A DNA stretch of 64,000 nucleotides from UMGS1519 sp050951095 (GTDB lineage Bacteria; Actinomycetota; Coriobacteriia; Coriobacteriales; Eggerthellaceae), in assembly GCA_050951095.1 (NCBI GenBank), contig JBMNIQ010000005.1:1-64000 (forward strand), written 5' to 3'. Shown here piece after piece: positions 33,219 through 41,078 of this stretch (position 1 is its first letter; each line of letters starts with the position of its first letter). A program made the position numbers and the translations under genes. The notes under the pieces were generated by a model. It saw nothing but the letters and a program-made list of their open reading frames with translations, did not search any database and was not told where the DNA came from.

Positions 33219-34463
33219 ATGCGCGAATTGCTTGCCAGCCCCGCCGTCTCGTTCGTGGGCCGGCATAACTCCGGCAAGACCACCCTCGTGTGCGCCGTCA
33301 TCGCCGAGCTCACGGCGCGCGGATTGGATGTGGGCAGCGTGAAGCATCACGGGCATGCGGGATTCTCCATCGACGTGCCCGGCAAGGATTCGTACCGCCA
33401 TCGCGAAGCGGGCGCCACGGAGACGGTCATCGCCTCGCCCGATGCGCTGGCGCGCATCAAGACGCTGCCGCACGAGATGGAATGCGATCGGATCCTGGCC
33501 ACCATGCCGGGCCACGACATCGTGATCGTGGAAGGCTATCGGGCAAGCGGCGTGCCGCGCATCGAGGTGATGCGGCAGGGCAACCATCGCGACATCGAGG
33601 CGGCTTCCGACCTTCTGGAATTCGGCTTCGATTCGCCGGAGTTCCGCGCAACCGGCAACGGGCGGCAGGCGGGTGCCGATTCGCAGACCGTGGCCGTTGT
33701 CACGGATATCCCCGCCGTGGCGAAATACGCGGAGCGCAACCAGGTGCCGGTCTTCGATCTGCCGGCGGCGGGTACGGGGGCGTTCGACGGGCTGGTGGGA
33801 CGGCTGTGCGACTTTCTGCAACAGCATTTCGTGCGCGCCCGCGTGACGGTGGCCATCCAAGCGGGCGGCGAATCGCGGCGCATGGGCGCGTCGAAGGCGC
33901 TCGTGGACTTCAGGGGGGAGCCGCTTGTCTCCCGGATGGTACGCCGCATGGCGCCGGCGGCGGACCAGGTGCTGGTGACGACGAACGGCCAGGACGATTT
34001 GGGCTTCCTGGCACGGCGCTATCCCGATATCGACTTGGCGGTCATGCGCGACGTGTGCCCGCAGCGCGGCGCCCTGCCCGGGCTGCTCACGGCGCTGGAG
34101 GGTGCGCGCTGCCCGGTTGTCGCCGTCGTCGCCGTGGATATGGCGTTCGCCTCGCCGGAGCTGGCTGCCGCTGAGGCGCGCCTGCTGCATGACAGCGGCG
34201 CCGATGCCGTGGTGCCGCGCAACGCGCACGGGTTCGAGCCCATGCATGCGGCCTATCGCCGGGACACGTGCCTTCCCGTGGTTCGCACGCTCGTGGCGCA
34301 GGGCAGCTTCCGGGCGCGCGATCTGCTCGACAGCGTGACGGTGCGCACGCTGTCGTCCGCCGAGGTGCATGCCATCGTTCCCGCGGGCGGGTGCTTCGCG
34401 AATGCGAACACGCCCGAAGAGCTGGAGCGGCTGCAGTCGTACGACCTCGAGGACCGGCGGTAG
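33219..34463 (+). CDS. mobBA: MobB-MobA fusion, molybdenum guanine dinucleotide synthesis
   Basis: The protein has 414 residues. Residues about 1-190 are MobB, with the P-loop GRHNSGKTT, SVKHHGHAGFSIDVPGKDS and VIVEGYRASGVPR. Residues about 205-405 are MobA, with VAIQAGGESRRMGASKALV, the usual GG..RRMG nucleotide-transfer signature, and VDMAFASPELAA. MobA joins GMP to the cofactor to give the MGD form used by formate dehydrogenases such as those encoded just downstream. The ATG at 33219 has AAGGAGG upstream. It is transcribed divergently from moaA. Confidence 0.93.
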   Translation: MRELLASPAVSFVGRHNSGKTTLVCAVIAELTARGLDVGSVKHHGHAGFSIDVPGKDSYRHREAGATETVIASPDALARIKTLPHEMECDRILATMPGHDIVIVEGYRASGVPRIEVMRQGNHRDIEAASDLLEFGFDSPEFRATGNGRQAGADSQTVAVVTDIPAVAKYAERNQVPVFDLPAAGTGAFDGLVGRLCDFLQQHFVRARVTVAIQAGGESRRMGASKALVDFRGEPLVSRMVRRMAPAADQVLVTTNGQDDLGFLARRYPDIDLAVMRDVCPQRGALPGLLTALEGARCPVVAVVAVDMAFASPELAAAEARLLHDSGADAVVPRNAHGFEPMHAAYRRDTCLPVVRTLVAQGSFRARDLLDSVTVRTLSSAEVHAIVPAGGCFANANTPEELERLQSYDLEDRR

Positions 34464-34567
34464 CGGACATTTCGGCCGCATTGCGAAGATTGCCACAAAC
34501 ATAATGATATGAGTAAAAATCACGGCGTTCCACTTGGGAAATGCAGCAGAAAATGCTTCTCAACGTC

Positions 34568-34756
34568 GTTTACAAGTAAACAAGAATGAAAAACTGTTTA
34601 ATTATTCTTAAAATAGAATAGTCAATTTCGGTCGGAAACACGGCCGTTCGCCGATACAACCCTACCGTTCGGTGCCGCCCCTTTCGACAATGAAGGCAGC
34701 TATAAGGGCGCGCGGCTTACAGAGCAATGCCACGCCGGCAGGGAAGGGGACCTGCC
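34568..34756 (+). promoter_or_regulatory. Promoter and leader region of the Sec-type formate dehydrogenase operon
   Basis: The 332 bases before fdnG1 (34464-34795) have no gene and include an AT-rich stretch. Two dyads are visible: GTTTAC-AA-GTAAAC at 34568-34581 and TATTCT-TAAAAT-AGAATA at 34603-34620. The leader 34651-34712 is clearly related to 40936-40998 before the Cys-type operon (CCGATA, ACCG.TCG, CCGCC, ACAATG and CAGCT are shared in order), which indicates a duplicated 5' untranslated region. A hairpin GGCAGG/CCTGCC is at 34737-34756, just before the AAAGGAG site. The regulators are unknown. Confidence 0.5.
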
Positions 34757-34795
34757 CGTATCGCGCCCTGCGAGAACGGGAAAGGAGTGTTGGGA

Positions 34796-37700
34796 ATGGA
34801 ACTTACGCGTAGAAGCTTCCTCAAGGCAACCGGCCTTGCGTTTGCGGGATCGTCGCTGGCCTTCGGACTCTCGAACGAGTCGACGGCTTTCGCCATGGAT
34901 CCGCAGAAGGAATGGAAGCTTGAGAATACCCAGGAGTACACCACCATCTGCTGCTATTGCGCATGCGGATGCGGCATGATCTCCTCGGTGCGCGATGGCA
35001 AGCTGGTTCACGTCGAAGGCGACCCCGACCACGTCATCAACGAAGGCGGTCTGTGCCCGAAGGGCGCCGGCCAGTTCCAGGCGGAGTATATCGTCAACCC
35101 TGAAACCGGAGAGCTGGAGGAGAACCCGGGTCGCGTGCTGACCCCGAAGGTCCGCCGTCCGGGCGCCGACGACTGGGAGGACATCTCCTGGGATCAGGCC
35201 ATCAGCGAAATCGCGCGCCACATGAAGGACACGCGCGACAAGGCGTTCGAGAAAAAGAACGATGACGGTGTCACGGTCAACCGCAACCCGGCCATTGCCT
35301 GCCTGGGCGGTTCGTCCATGACCATCGAGGAACAGTACCTCATCGTCAAACTGTTCAGAGAGCTGGGCTGTCTTTCGTTAGACAACCAGGCACGAGTTTG
35401 ACACTCTTCTACGGTTGCCGGTCTGGCACCTTCATTCGGCCGCGGAGCAATGACGGGTCAGTGGGGAGATCTCGCTAACGCCGATGTACTGCTCACGTGC
35501 GGTTCCAATCACGCAGAATGCCATCCTGCGTCTATGAAATGGGTCAATCGCGCTCTTGATAAGGGTGCGAAATGGATTGTCGTCGACCCCCGCTTCACAC
35601 GTACCGCTGCGCATGCGGACCTTTATTGTCCCATTCGCCCGGGTACGGATATCGCGTTCTACGGCGGCATGATCAACTACATCTTCGAACACGATCGCTG
35701 GCAGCACGAATACTGCCTGAATTACACGAACATCTCCTACCTGATCAACCCCGATTACGACTTCGATGTCGAATCCGGCCTGTTCAGCGGCTTCGATGAC
35801 GATACGCGCACGTACGACAAGGCCACGTGGACGTATCAGGTTGAGTCCGAGACGAAGTGGGATACGTCCGCCGACGGTGCGTATGCCTGGATGAAAGAGG
35901 ACGGCGTGCCCGATTTCGAGCCGCTGACCGTCCAGGTCCCCAAGAAGGACAAGACGCTCAAGAACAAGCACACGGTCTACCAGATCATGAAGAAGCATTA
36001 CAGCCGCTACGACATCGACACGGTGTGCAAGATCTGCGGCATGGATGCGGAAACGCTGGAGCAGGTCTACGACATCTACACGTCCACCGGCAAGGCCGGC
36101 AAGGCGGGCACCATCCTGTATGCTCTGGGTCAGACCCAGCACAGCACAGGCGTGGGCAACACGCGTTCCATGTCCATCATCCAGCTGCTGTTGGGCAACA
36201 TCGGCGTCCCCGGCGGCCAGCTGGCCGCGCTGCGCGGCGAGCCGAACGTCCAGGGCTGCACGGACATGTGCATCGCCCCCGGCGATCTGACCGGCTACCT
36301 GAAGTGGCCGAAGGATGCCACGGACAAGACGCTGGCCGACTACCTGCATAACGAGACGCAGCCGGACGGCTACTGGTCGAACACGCCGAAATTCATGATC
36401 TCCTACCTGAAATCGTTCTTCGGCGACAACGCCACGGAAGACAACGATTACGGCTACGACTGGCTGCCGAAGGTGGACAGCCCGTCCGCCCGCTCGCTGC
36501 AGAACACGTGGCACCTGGTGGAGCAGGGCGTGGTGAAGGGCTACATGTTCTTCGGCCAGAACCCGCTCCAGTCTCAGGCGAACGCCGCATACCTGCGCCG
36601 CGTAGCCGAGAACCTGGACTGGCTCGTCTTCGACGACATGTACTACACGGAGACGTCCATGTTCTGGAATTCCCCCGAGAACAAGGACCGCAAGTCCGAG
36701 ATCAATACGGAATGCTACTTCCTCCCGGTTGCCAGCATGTTCGAGAAGCCCGGTGCCATCCTGAACTCCGGCCGCATCATGCAGTGGCGCCAGCAGGCGG
36801 TGGAGCCCGCGGGCAATACGAAATCCGACGGCCAGATCCTGTACGAGCTGCACAACGCCATCAAGAAGCTGTACAAGAAGGAAGGCGGCGCTTTCCCGAC
36901 GCCTATCCTGAATGCGAAGTGGGACTACGCCGACAAGGACGGCAACGTCGACATGCGCAAGATGGCATGGGAGCTCAACGGCTACACCGTGAAGGGCACG
37001 GACTTCGACAAGGACAAGCCCCAGCTGCTCGACGCCTTCTCGAAACTGAAGGCAGACGGCTCGACGGCATCCGCCTGCTGGATCTACACGGGCTATTACG
37101 GCAACCCCGATGCCCCGATGGACCCGGCGAAGCAGAACTGCGGCCGCCGCGGGCAGTCGAACCCGGGCAACCTGAACCTGTTCCCGGAGTGGTCTTTCAG
37201 CTGGCCGGCGAACCGCCGCATCCTGTACAACCGCGCGTCCTGCGACATGGACGGCAAGCCCTGGAACAAGAACAAGGCACCGGTTTCCTGGAACGGCAAG
37301 CAGTGGGTCACGAACGACGTGCCGGACTTCGCCTACCAGACCGTGGATGCGGACACCGGAAAGGCAACTCCCACGCCGCCGAACAACAAGGCGTTCATGA
37401 TGCGCTGGGAGCAGAATGCGTGCCTGTTCTCGAACGGTGTGAACGACATGCCGGTTCCGGAGCATTACGAGCCGTACGAATCGCCGGTCGACAACCTGAT
37501 GAACGGGTCGCATAGCAACCCGGCCATCCTGTTCGCCGACGACCCGTCCATCAAGGACACGCGCGGTTCGGTGGACGACTACCCGTACGTGGCCACCACG
37601 TATTCCTTCACGGAGCAGTGGTCGTCGGGTCAGGAGACCCACACCATTCCGGCCCTGAACGAGATGATCCCGCATCCGTACGTCGAGATCGGCGTGGAGC

Positions 37701-37972
37701 TGGCTCAGGAGAAGGGCATCCAGAACGGCGACAAGGTGCGCGTCTACAACCAGCGCGGGTCCGTGACGTACCAGGCCATGGTGACGAAGCGCATCGAGCC
37801 GCTGACGGTGAACGGTAAGACGCAATATCAGATCGGCTTGATCCACGAATGGGGTTACACGAACGTGTTCACGCAGGGAGACATCTCGAACGACCTGGTG
37901 CCGAACGTGGGCGACCCGACCAGCTTCATCCAGGAATCGAAGGCATTCCTGGTGAACATCGAGAAGGCGTAG
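34796..37972 (+). CDS. fdnG: Formate dehydrogenase major subunit, selenocysteine form
   Basis: The protein has 1058 residues with Sec202 at the in-frame TGA (35399-35401). A twin-arginine signal (RRSFLKA, residues 5-11) exports it. The [4Fe-4S] ligands C52, C55, C59 and C87 precede the bis-MGD domain. The active site NQARV-U-HSSTVAGLAPSFGRG matches E. coli FdnG, with Sec as molybdenum ligand and the adjacent His. Frames before and after the TGA are the same. A SECIS hairpin follows, and selABCD are all in this window. It oxidises formate outside the membrane and passes electrons to FdnH. The paralog encoded at 41079 has Cys at this place. Codons around the TGA are poorer in GC than in the rest of the gene. 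Confidence 0.95.
35399..35430 (+). promoter_or_regulatory. SECIS hairpin in fdnG mRNA
   Basis: The UGA at 35399-35401 is followed after 11 bases by GGTTGCCGGTCTGGCACC (35413-35430): GGU/ACC, a bulged U, GCC/GGC and a GGUCU loop. This is almost the E. coli fdhF element (same bulged U, same loop core GGUCU, same 11-base spacing), so SelB recognition is expected. Confidence 0.9.
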
Positions 37973-37985
37973 GAGGGAGGCTCGT

Positions 37986-38885
37986 ATGTCTGACGAAATG
38001 GCAATTTACTTCGATTCGTCCAAGTGCACCGCTTGCCGCGGCTGCCAGGTGGCGTGCAAGGTTTGGAACGAGCTTCCCAGCCCGATCGATTTCAACGCCG
38101 GCGAATTCACCGGCACGTACCAGAATCCCCCGGACCTGAATCCCGATACCCGCCTGATCATCACGTTCGACGAACGCGATCGCGAGAACGCCCATGGCGT
38201 GGATTGGGCATTCGGCCGCCGTTCGTGCATGCACTGCACCAACGCCGAATGCGTGCGGGTCTGCCCGTCCGGCGCCCTGCGCTATGACGAGAAGGGCGCG
38301 GGATTCGTCATCTACGATAAGGACACGTGCATCGGGTGCCAGTACTGCCGTACGGCGTGCCCGTTCGAGGTGCCGCGCCACACCGGCGTCAACGTTGCCG
38401 GCAACGCGACGGTCATCAACAAGTGCACGGCGTGCTTCGACCGCATCCGCCATGGCAAGAAGCCGGCGTGCGTGAGCACATGCCAGCCCGGTGCGCTGCA
38501 GTTCGGCAAGCGCGACAAGATGATCGAAAAGGCCAAGAAGCGCGTCGAGGTGCTGAAGGGCAAGGGCTTCGATCAGGCCCGCGTCTACGGCGAAACCGAG
38601 ATGGGCGGCCTGCACGTCATCAGCGTGCTGCAATACGACATTTCCCAGTACCAGGGCTATGTCGACAACCCGTCTGCAAGCGGCACCACCGATGCCCTGG
38701 GCGTCATGAAGCCGGTTGCGGCCGTGGCTGCCGTGGGCATCGTGGCCGGCCTGGGCATCTCCCGCCTGGCAAGCACCGGATACAAGCGCGATCGCCAGTA
38801 CTACGACGAGCAGCACAACGACGTCATCGACGTCGACAAAGATGTGGTCATGAAGCATATCGACAAGGAAAAGGGTGAGCGGTAA
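37986..38885 (+). CDS. fdnH: Formate dehydrogenase iron-sulfur subunit
   Basis: The protein has 299 residues. Four ferredoxin-type cysteine sets are visible: CTACRGCQVAC, CMHCTNAECVRVCP, CIGCQYCRTACP and CTACF...CVSTCQ, for four [4Fe-4S] clusters in the FdnH pattern. A single C-terminal membrane helix (about 240-262) anchors it, followed by a 35-residue charged tail. It moves electrons from FdnG to the membrane cytochrome. The GGAGGGAGG site fixes the ATG at 37986, 13 bases after fdnG. The stop overlaps the fdnI start (TAATG). Confidence 0.93.
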   Translation: MSDEMAIYFDSSKCTACRGCQVACKVWNELPSPIDFNAGEFTGTYQNPPDLNPDTRLIITFDERDRENAHGVDWAFGRRSCMHCTNAECVRVCPSGALRYDEKGAGFVIYDKDTCIGCQYCRTACPFEVPRHTGVNVAGNATVINKCTACFDRIRHGKKPACVSTCQPGALQFGKRDKMIEKAKKRVEVLKGKGFDQARVYGETEMGGLHVISVLQYDISQYQGYVDNPSASGTTDALGVMKPVAAVAAVGIVAGLGISRLASTGYKRDRQYYDEQHNDVIDVDKDVVMKHIDKEKGER

Positions 38886-39682
38886 TGGCTGAGAGCACTT
38901 CGAAAACATCGTTCAAAGAGTGGCTCTTCCATCAGCCCGAGCCGCTTACCGACCGCAAGCCCCAGATCGACGAGTTCCCCGAGCGCGTCATCCCGCGGCA
39001 CTCGCGGCAGACGCGCATCACGCACGACACCGTGGCCATCTGCTGCATCTGGCTGGCGTTCTCCGGCTTGTTCGTGTTCGTCCCCCAGCTGGCGGCGGCG
39101 TTCCCGGACGTGTCCCGGTTCATGCGCGTCAGCCACCGCGTGATGGGCGCCATCTTCATCCTGGTGCCGATCATCAGCGCTATCATCGCGCCGCGCAGGT
39201 TCAAGGCATTCCTGGGCAAGTACCTGACGAAGTGGACTCCCGAGGACAAGGAGTTCATGAAGAAGTTCGTGCCCTACATGCTGGCCGCGAAGAAGGTGCA
39301 CATGCCCGACCAGGACGAAGTCAAGTCCGGTCAGCGCGTGGCAGACGGCGTGATGATCCTCGCCGGCATCTGCATCGCCATCTCGGGCCTGGTGCTGTGG
39401 CTGGGCATGAGCGTGTTCCAGGTTGGCCCCGGCACGGAGCAGGTCATGCGCCTTATCCACGACATCTGCTTCGTGGTGTTCATCATCTTCGGCTTGGCGC
39501 ACATCTACCTGGGCGCCGGCATCTACCAGCCCTACAAGGGCACGGCGCGCCTGATGTGGCGCGACGGCAAGGTGCCCGAGTCCGATGCCCTGTACCATTG
39601 GGGCTTCTGGGCGCGCGAGCAGATCGAAGACGGCAACGTGCAGCCCGAGTCCGACGCGAAGAGCGCGAAGAAGGAGGGGTAG
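38885..39682 (+). CDS. fdnI: Formate dehydrogenase cytochrome b subunit
   Basis: The protein has 265 residues. A 38-residue hydrophilic N-terminus is followed by about four membrane segments (about 50-70, 85-105, 155-175, 190-212). Histidines in ITHDTVAI, RVSHRVMG, RLIHDICF and LAHIYLG are placed as the heme b ligands of the FdnI/DUF4405 family. It takes electrons from FdnH and reduces quinone in the membrane. The start overlaps the fdnH stop by one base. The N-terminal extension is absent from the paralog encoded at 45148. Confidence 0.9.
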   Translation: MAESTSKTSFKEWLFHQPEPLTDRKPQIDEFPERVIPRHSRQTRITHDTVAICCIWLAFSGLFVFVPQLAAAFPDVSRFMRVSHRVMGAIFILVPIISAIIAPRRFKAFLGKYLTKWTPEDKEFMKKFVPYMLAAKKVHMPDQDEVKSGQRVADGVMILAGICIAISGLVLWLGMSVFQVGPGTEQVMRLIHDICFVVFIIFGLAHIYLGAGIYQPYKGTARLMWRDGKVPESDALYHWGFWAREQIEDGNVQPESDAKSAKKEG

Positions 39683-39683
39683 C

Positions 39684-40595
39684 ATGGATCTCGACAACGT
39701 CCATACGGCGGTCGAGGCGTACCTACCCGCCGCAACCGAGTCCGAAGCGGCTCGGTTGCGGTTCTTCGAAGGGCTGTTGGAAATCCAGCAGAGGCATGCC
39801 GATGAGGCGGGCCGGCTGGACTATGCGGCGCCCGCCGACGACGCGGTGGTGGAACGCTACCGCTCCGGCGTGCCGTTATTCGCCGAGTATCCGGTGATGA
39901 TCGACCCGAAGGCCTTTGCCGCCACGTGCGGCGATATCGCCTCGTACATGGCCGAGAACGCCGGTTTGGACCCGACGGTGGCCCAGGCCCTTTCCGCCTA
40001 CGACTGGGAAGCATTCGTGCAGAAGGCGCCCATGAAGATGGCGGGCAGCGACCCTGCCGCGTTCGTGGAGAATGCGCTGCAGCGGATAGACGATTTCGCC
40101 GTGCCGACGGAGCTGCCGGCCAACATCTTCATGATGCCCGTGGTGTTCGCCTTGCGCGCGCACCTGCAGCCGGCGGCCGAGCAGATTGCGTCGCTGTACC
40201 AGGACAATCTGCCGGAAGAAGACTACGGGTACGACCACAACGTGGACTGCCCGGTGTGCGGCGCCCCGTCCGAGGCTTCGTGGGTGGGCGAGTCGCCTAC
40301 TTCGTCGAGCATGGCCGGACGCCGGCGCATGCAGTACTGCAGCCTTTGCGGCACGCAATGGGAATTCGAACGCATCCGCTGCGCAAACTGCGGCAGCACG
40401 GACCAGAACCACCTCCATTACACGAACATCGAAGGCGATCGGGCCCATTGCCTGCTCCATTGCGACGAATGCGGCTTCACGCAGCGTGTCGTGTTCCAGG
40501 ACGAACTGCCCTATGCGCCCATCTCGATGGAAGTCGAAGACGTGGCCATGGCGAAGCTCGACCAGCTGATGGCGGCCCAATCCGACGCCGAATAA
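39684..40595 (+). CDS. fdhE: Formate dehydrogenase accessory protein FdhE
   Basis: The protein has 303 residues. An N-terminal helical domain is followed by rubredoxin-like knuckles CPVCGAP, CSLCGTQW, CANCGS and CDECGF (about 190-270) that bind iron or zinc. FdhE helps assembly of respiratory formate dehydrogenases, probably before Tat export. The ATG at 39684 has GGAGGGG upstream and follows the fdnI stop by one base. The usual ending (VEDVAMAKLDQ) is intact. It is the last gene of the operon; a hairpin lies 14 bases downstream. Confidence 0.92.
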   Translation: MDLDNVHTAVEAYLPAATESEAARLRFFEGLLEIQQRHADEAGRLDYAAPADDAVVERYRSGVPLFAEYPVMIDPKAFAATCGDIASYMAENAGLDPTVAQALSAYDWEAFVQKAPMKMAGSDPAAFVENALQRIDDFAVPTELPANIFMMPVVFALRAHLQPAAEQIASLYQDNLPEEDYGYDHNVDCPVCGAPSEASWVGESPTSSSMAGRRRMQYCSLCGTQWEFERIRCANCGSTDQNHLHYTNIEGDRAHCLLHCDECGFTQRVVFQDELPYAPISMEVEDVAMAKLDQLMAAQSDAE

Positions 40596-40609
40596 CCCGA
40601 TTTTTCCGT

Positions 40610-40632
40610 CCCGCCTCCGTCTTGGAGGCGGG
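40610..40632 (+). terminator. Hairpin at the end of the first formate dehydrogenase operon
   Basis: CCCGCCTCC and GGAGGCGGG form a perfect nine-base-pair stem with a GTCTT loop, 14 bases after the fdhE stop. No T run follows, so it may stabilise the 3' end or act with Rho rather than terminate by itself. Confidence 0.6.
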
Positions 40633-40849
40633 TATCAACACATACTGATAACTACTGGTAGACGGTAGATATTCAGCGGTGAGTGGCTGGTTCCGGCAAG
40701 CGGCTTCCTTCTCCTTTCCAGAGGTTCCGCAAGCTCTCCCAAGCTCGAAATGCGACTGAACCAGCCACAATAACCGACCACAAAATAATAAAAATAGGTA
40801 AAAAATCTGCGTTAACAATCTCTAAAATCTGATAACTCGCATGAAAACA

Positions 40850-41056
40850 GTCCGAAATTTTCGGACAAATATCAAAATCTATAGAAATATTCTCAAAATA
40901 AAATAATCTACACAGGTTCGCAGGGCGACCGCTGGCCGATATGAAACGACCGCTCGCTTCCCGCCGTTCTCACAATGGGAACAGCTTATTGGGAGCGCCC
41001 TTCCTGTGGGAGAGGACGGGCGCGCTCGACGGAGCGGCCCATTCTCGGCCGCTCCG
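40850..41056 (+). promoter_or_regulatory. Promoter and leader region of the Cys-type formate dehydrogenase operon
   Basis: The 483 bases from 40596 to 41078 have no gene. An AT-rich stretch (about 40770-40915) carries a perfect 17-base dyad GTCCGAAA-T-TTTCGGAC at 40850-40866, unlike the dyads of the first operon. The leader 40936-40998 is related to that of the first operon. A strong hairpin CGGAGCGGCC/GGCCGCTCCG at 41030-41056 stands three bases before the GGAAAGGAG site and could hinder or regulate translation. Confidence 0.5.
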
Positions 41057-41078
41057 AATTGGAAAGGAGTGGTTTGGA

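Noticed and set aside
35395..35405. Reading fdnG1 as a pseudogene broken by a stop
   Set aside because: Only one TGA, same frame on both sides, Cys at the same place in the paralog, and a SECIS hairpin make selenocysteine the better reading.
35432..37846. Long open antisense frame opposite fdnG1
   Set aside because: It mirrors the strong sense gene, has the Arg/His/Val/Leu-rich make-up of a GC-rich shadow frame, and no ribosome site.
34651..41000. Molybdenum cofactor riboswitch in the formate dehydrogenase leaders
   Set aside because: The leaders are related and near Moco genes, but the known consensus could not be matched by eye; left as an unassigned leader.
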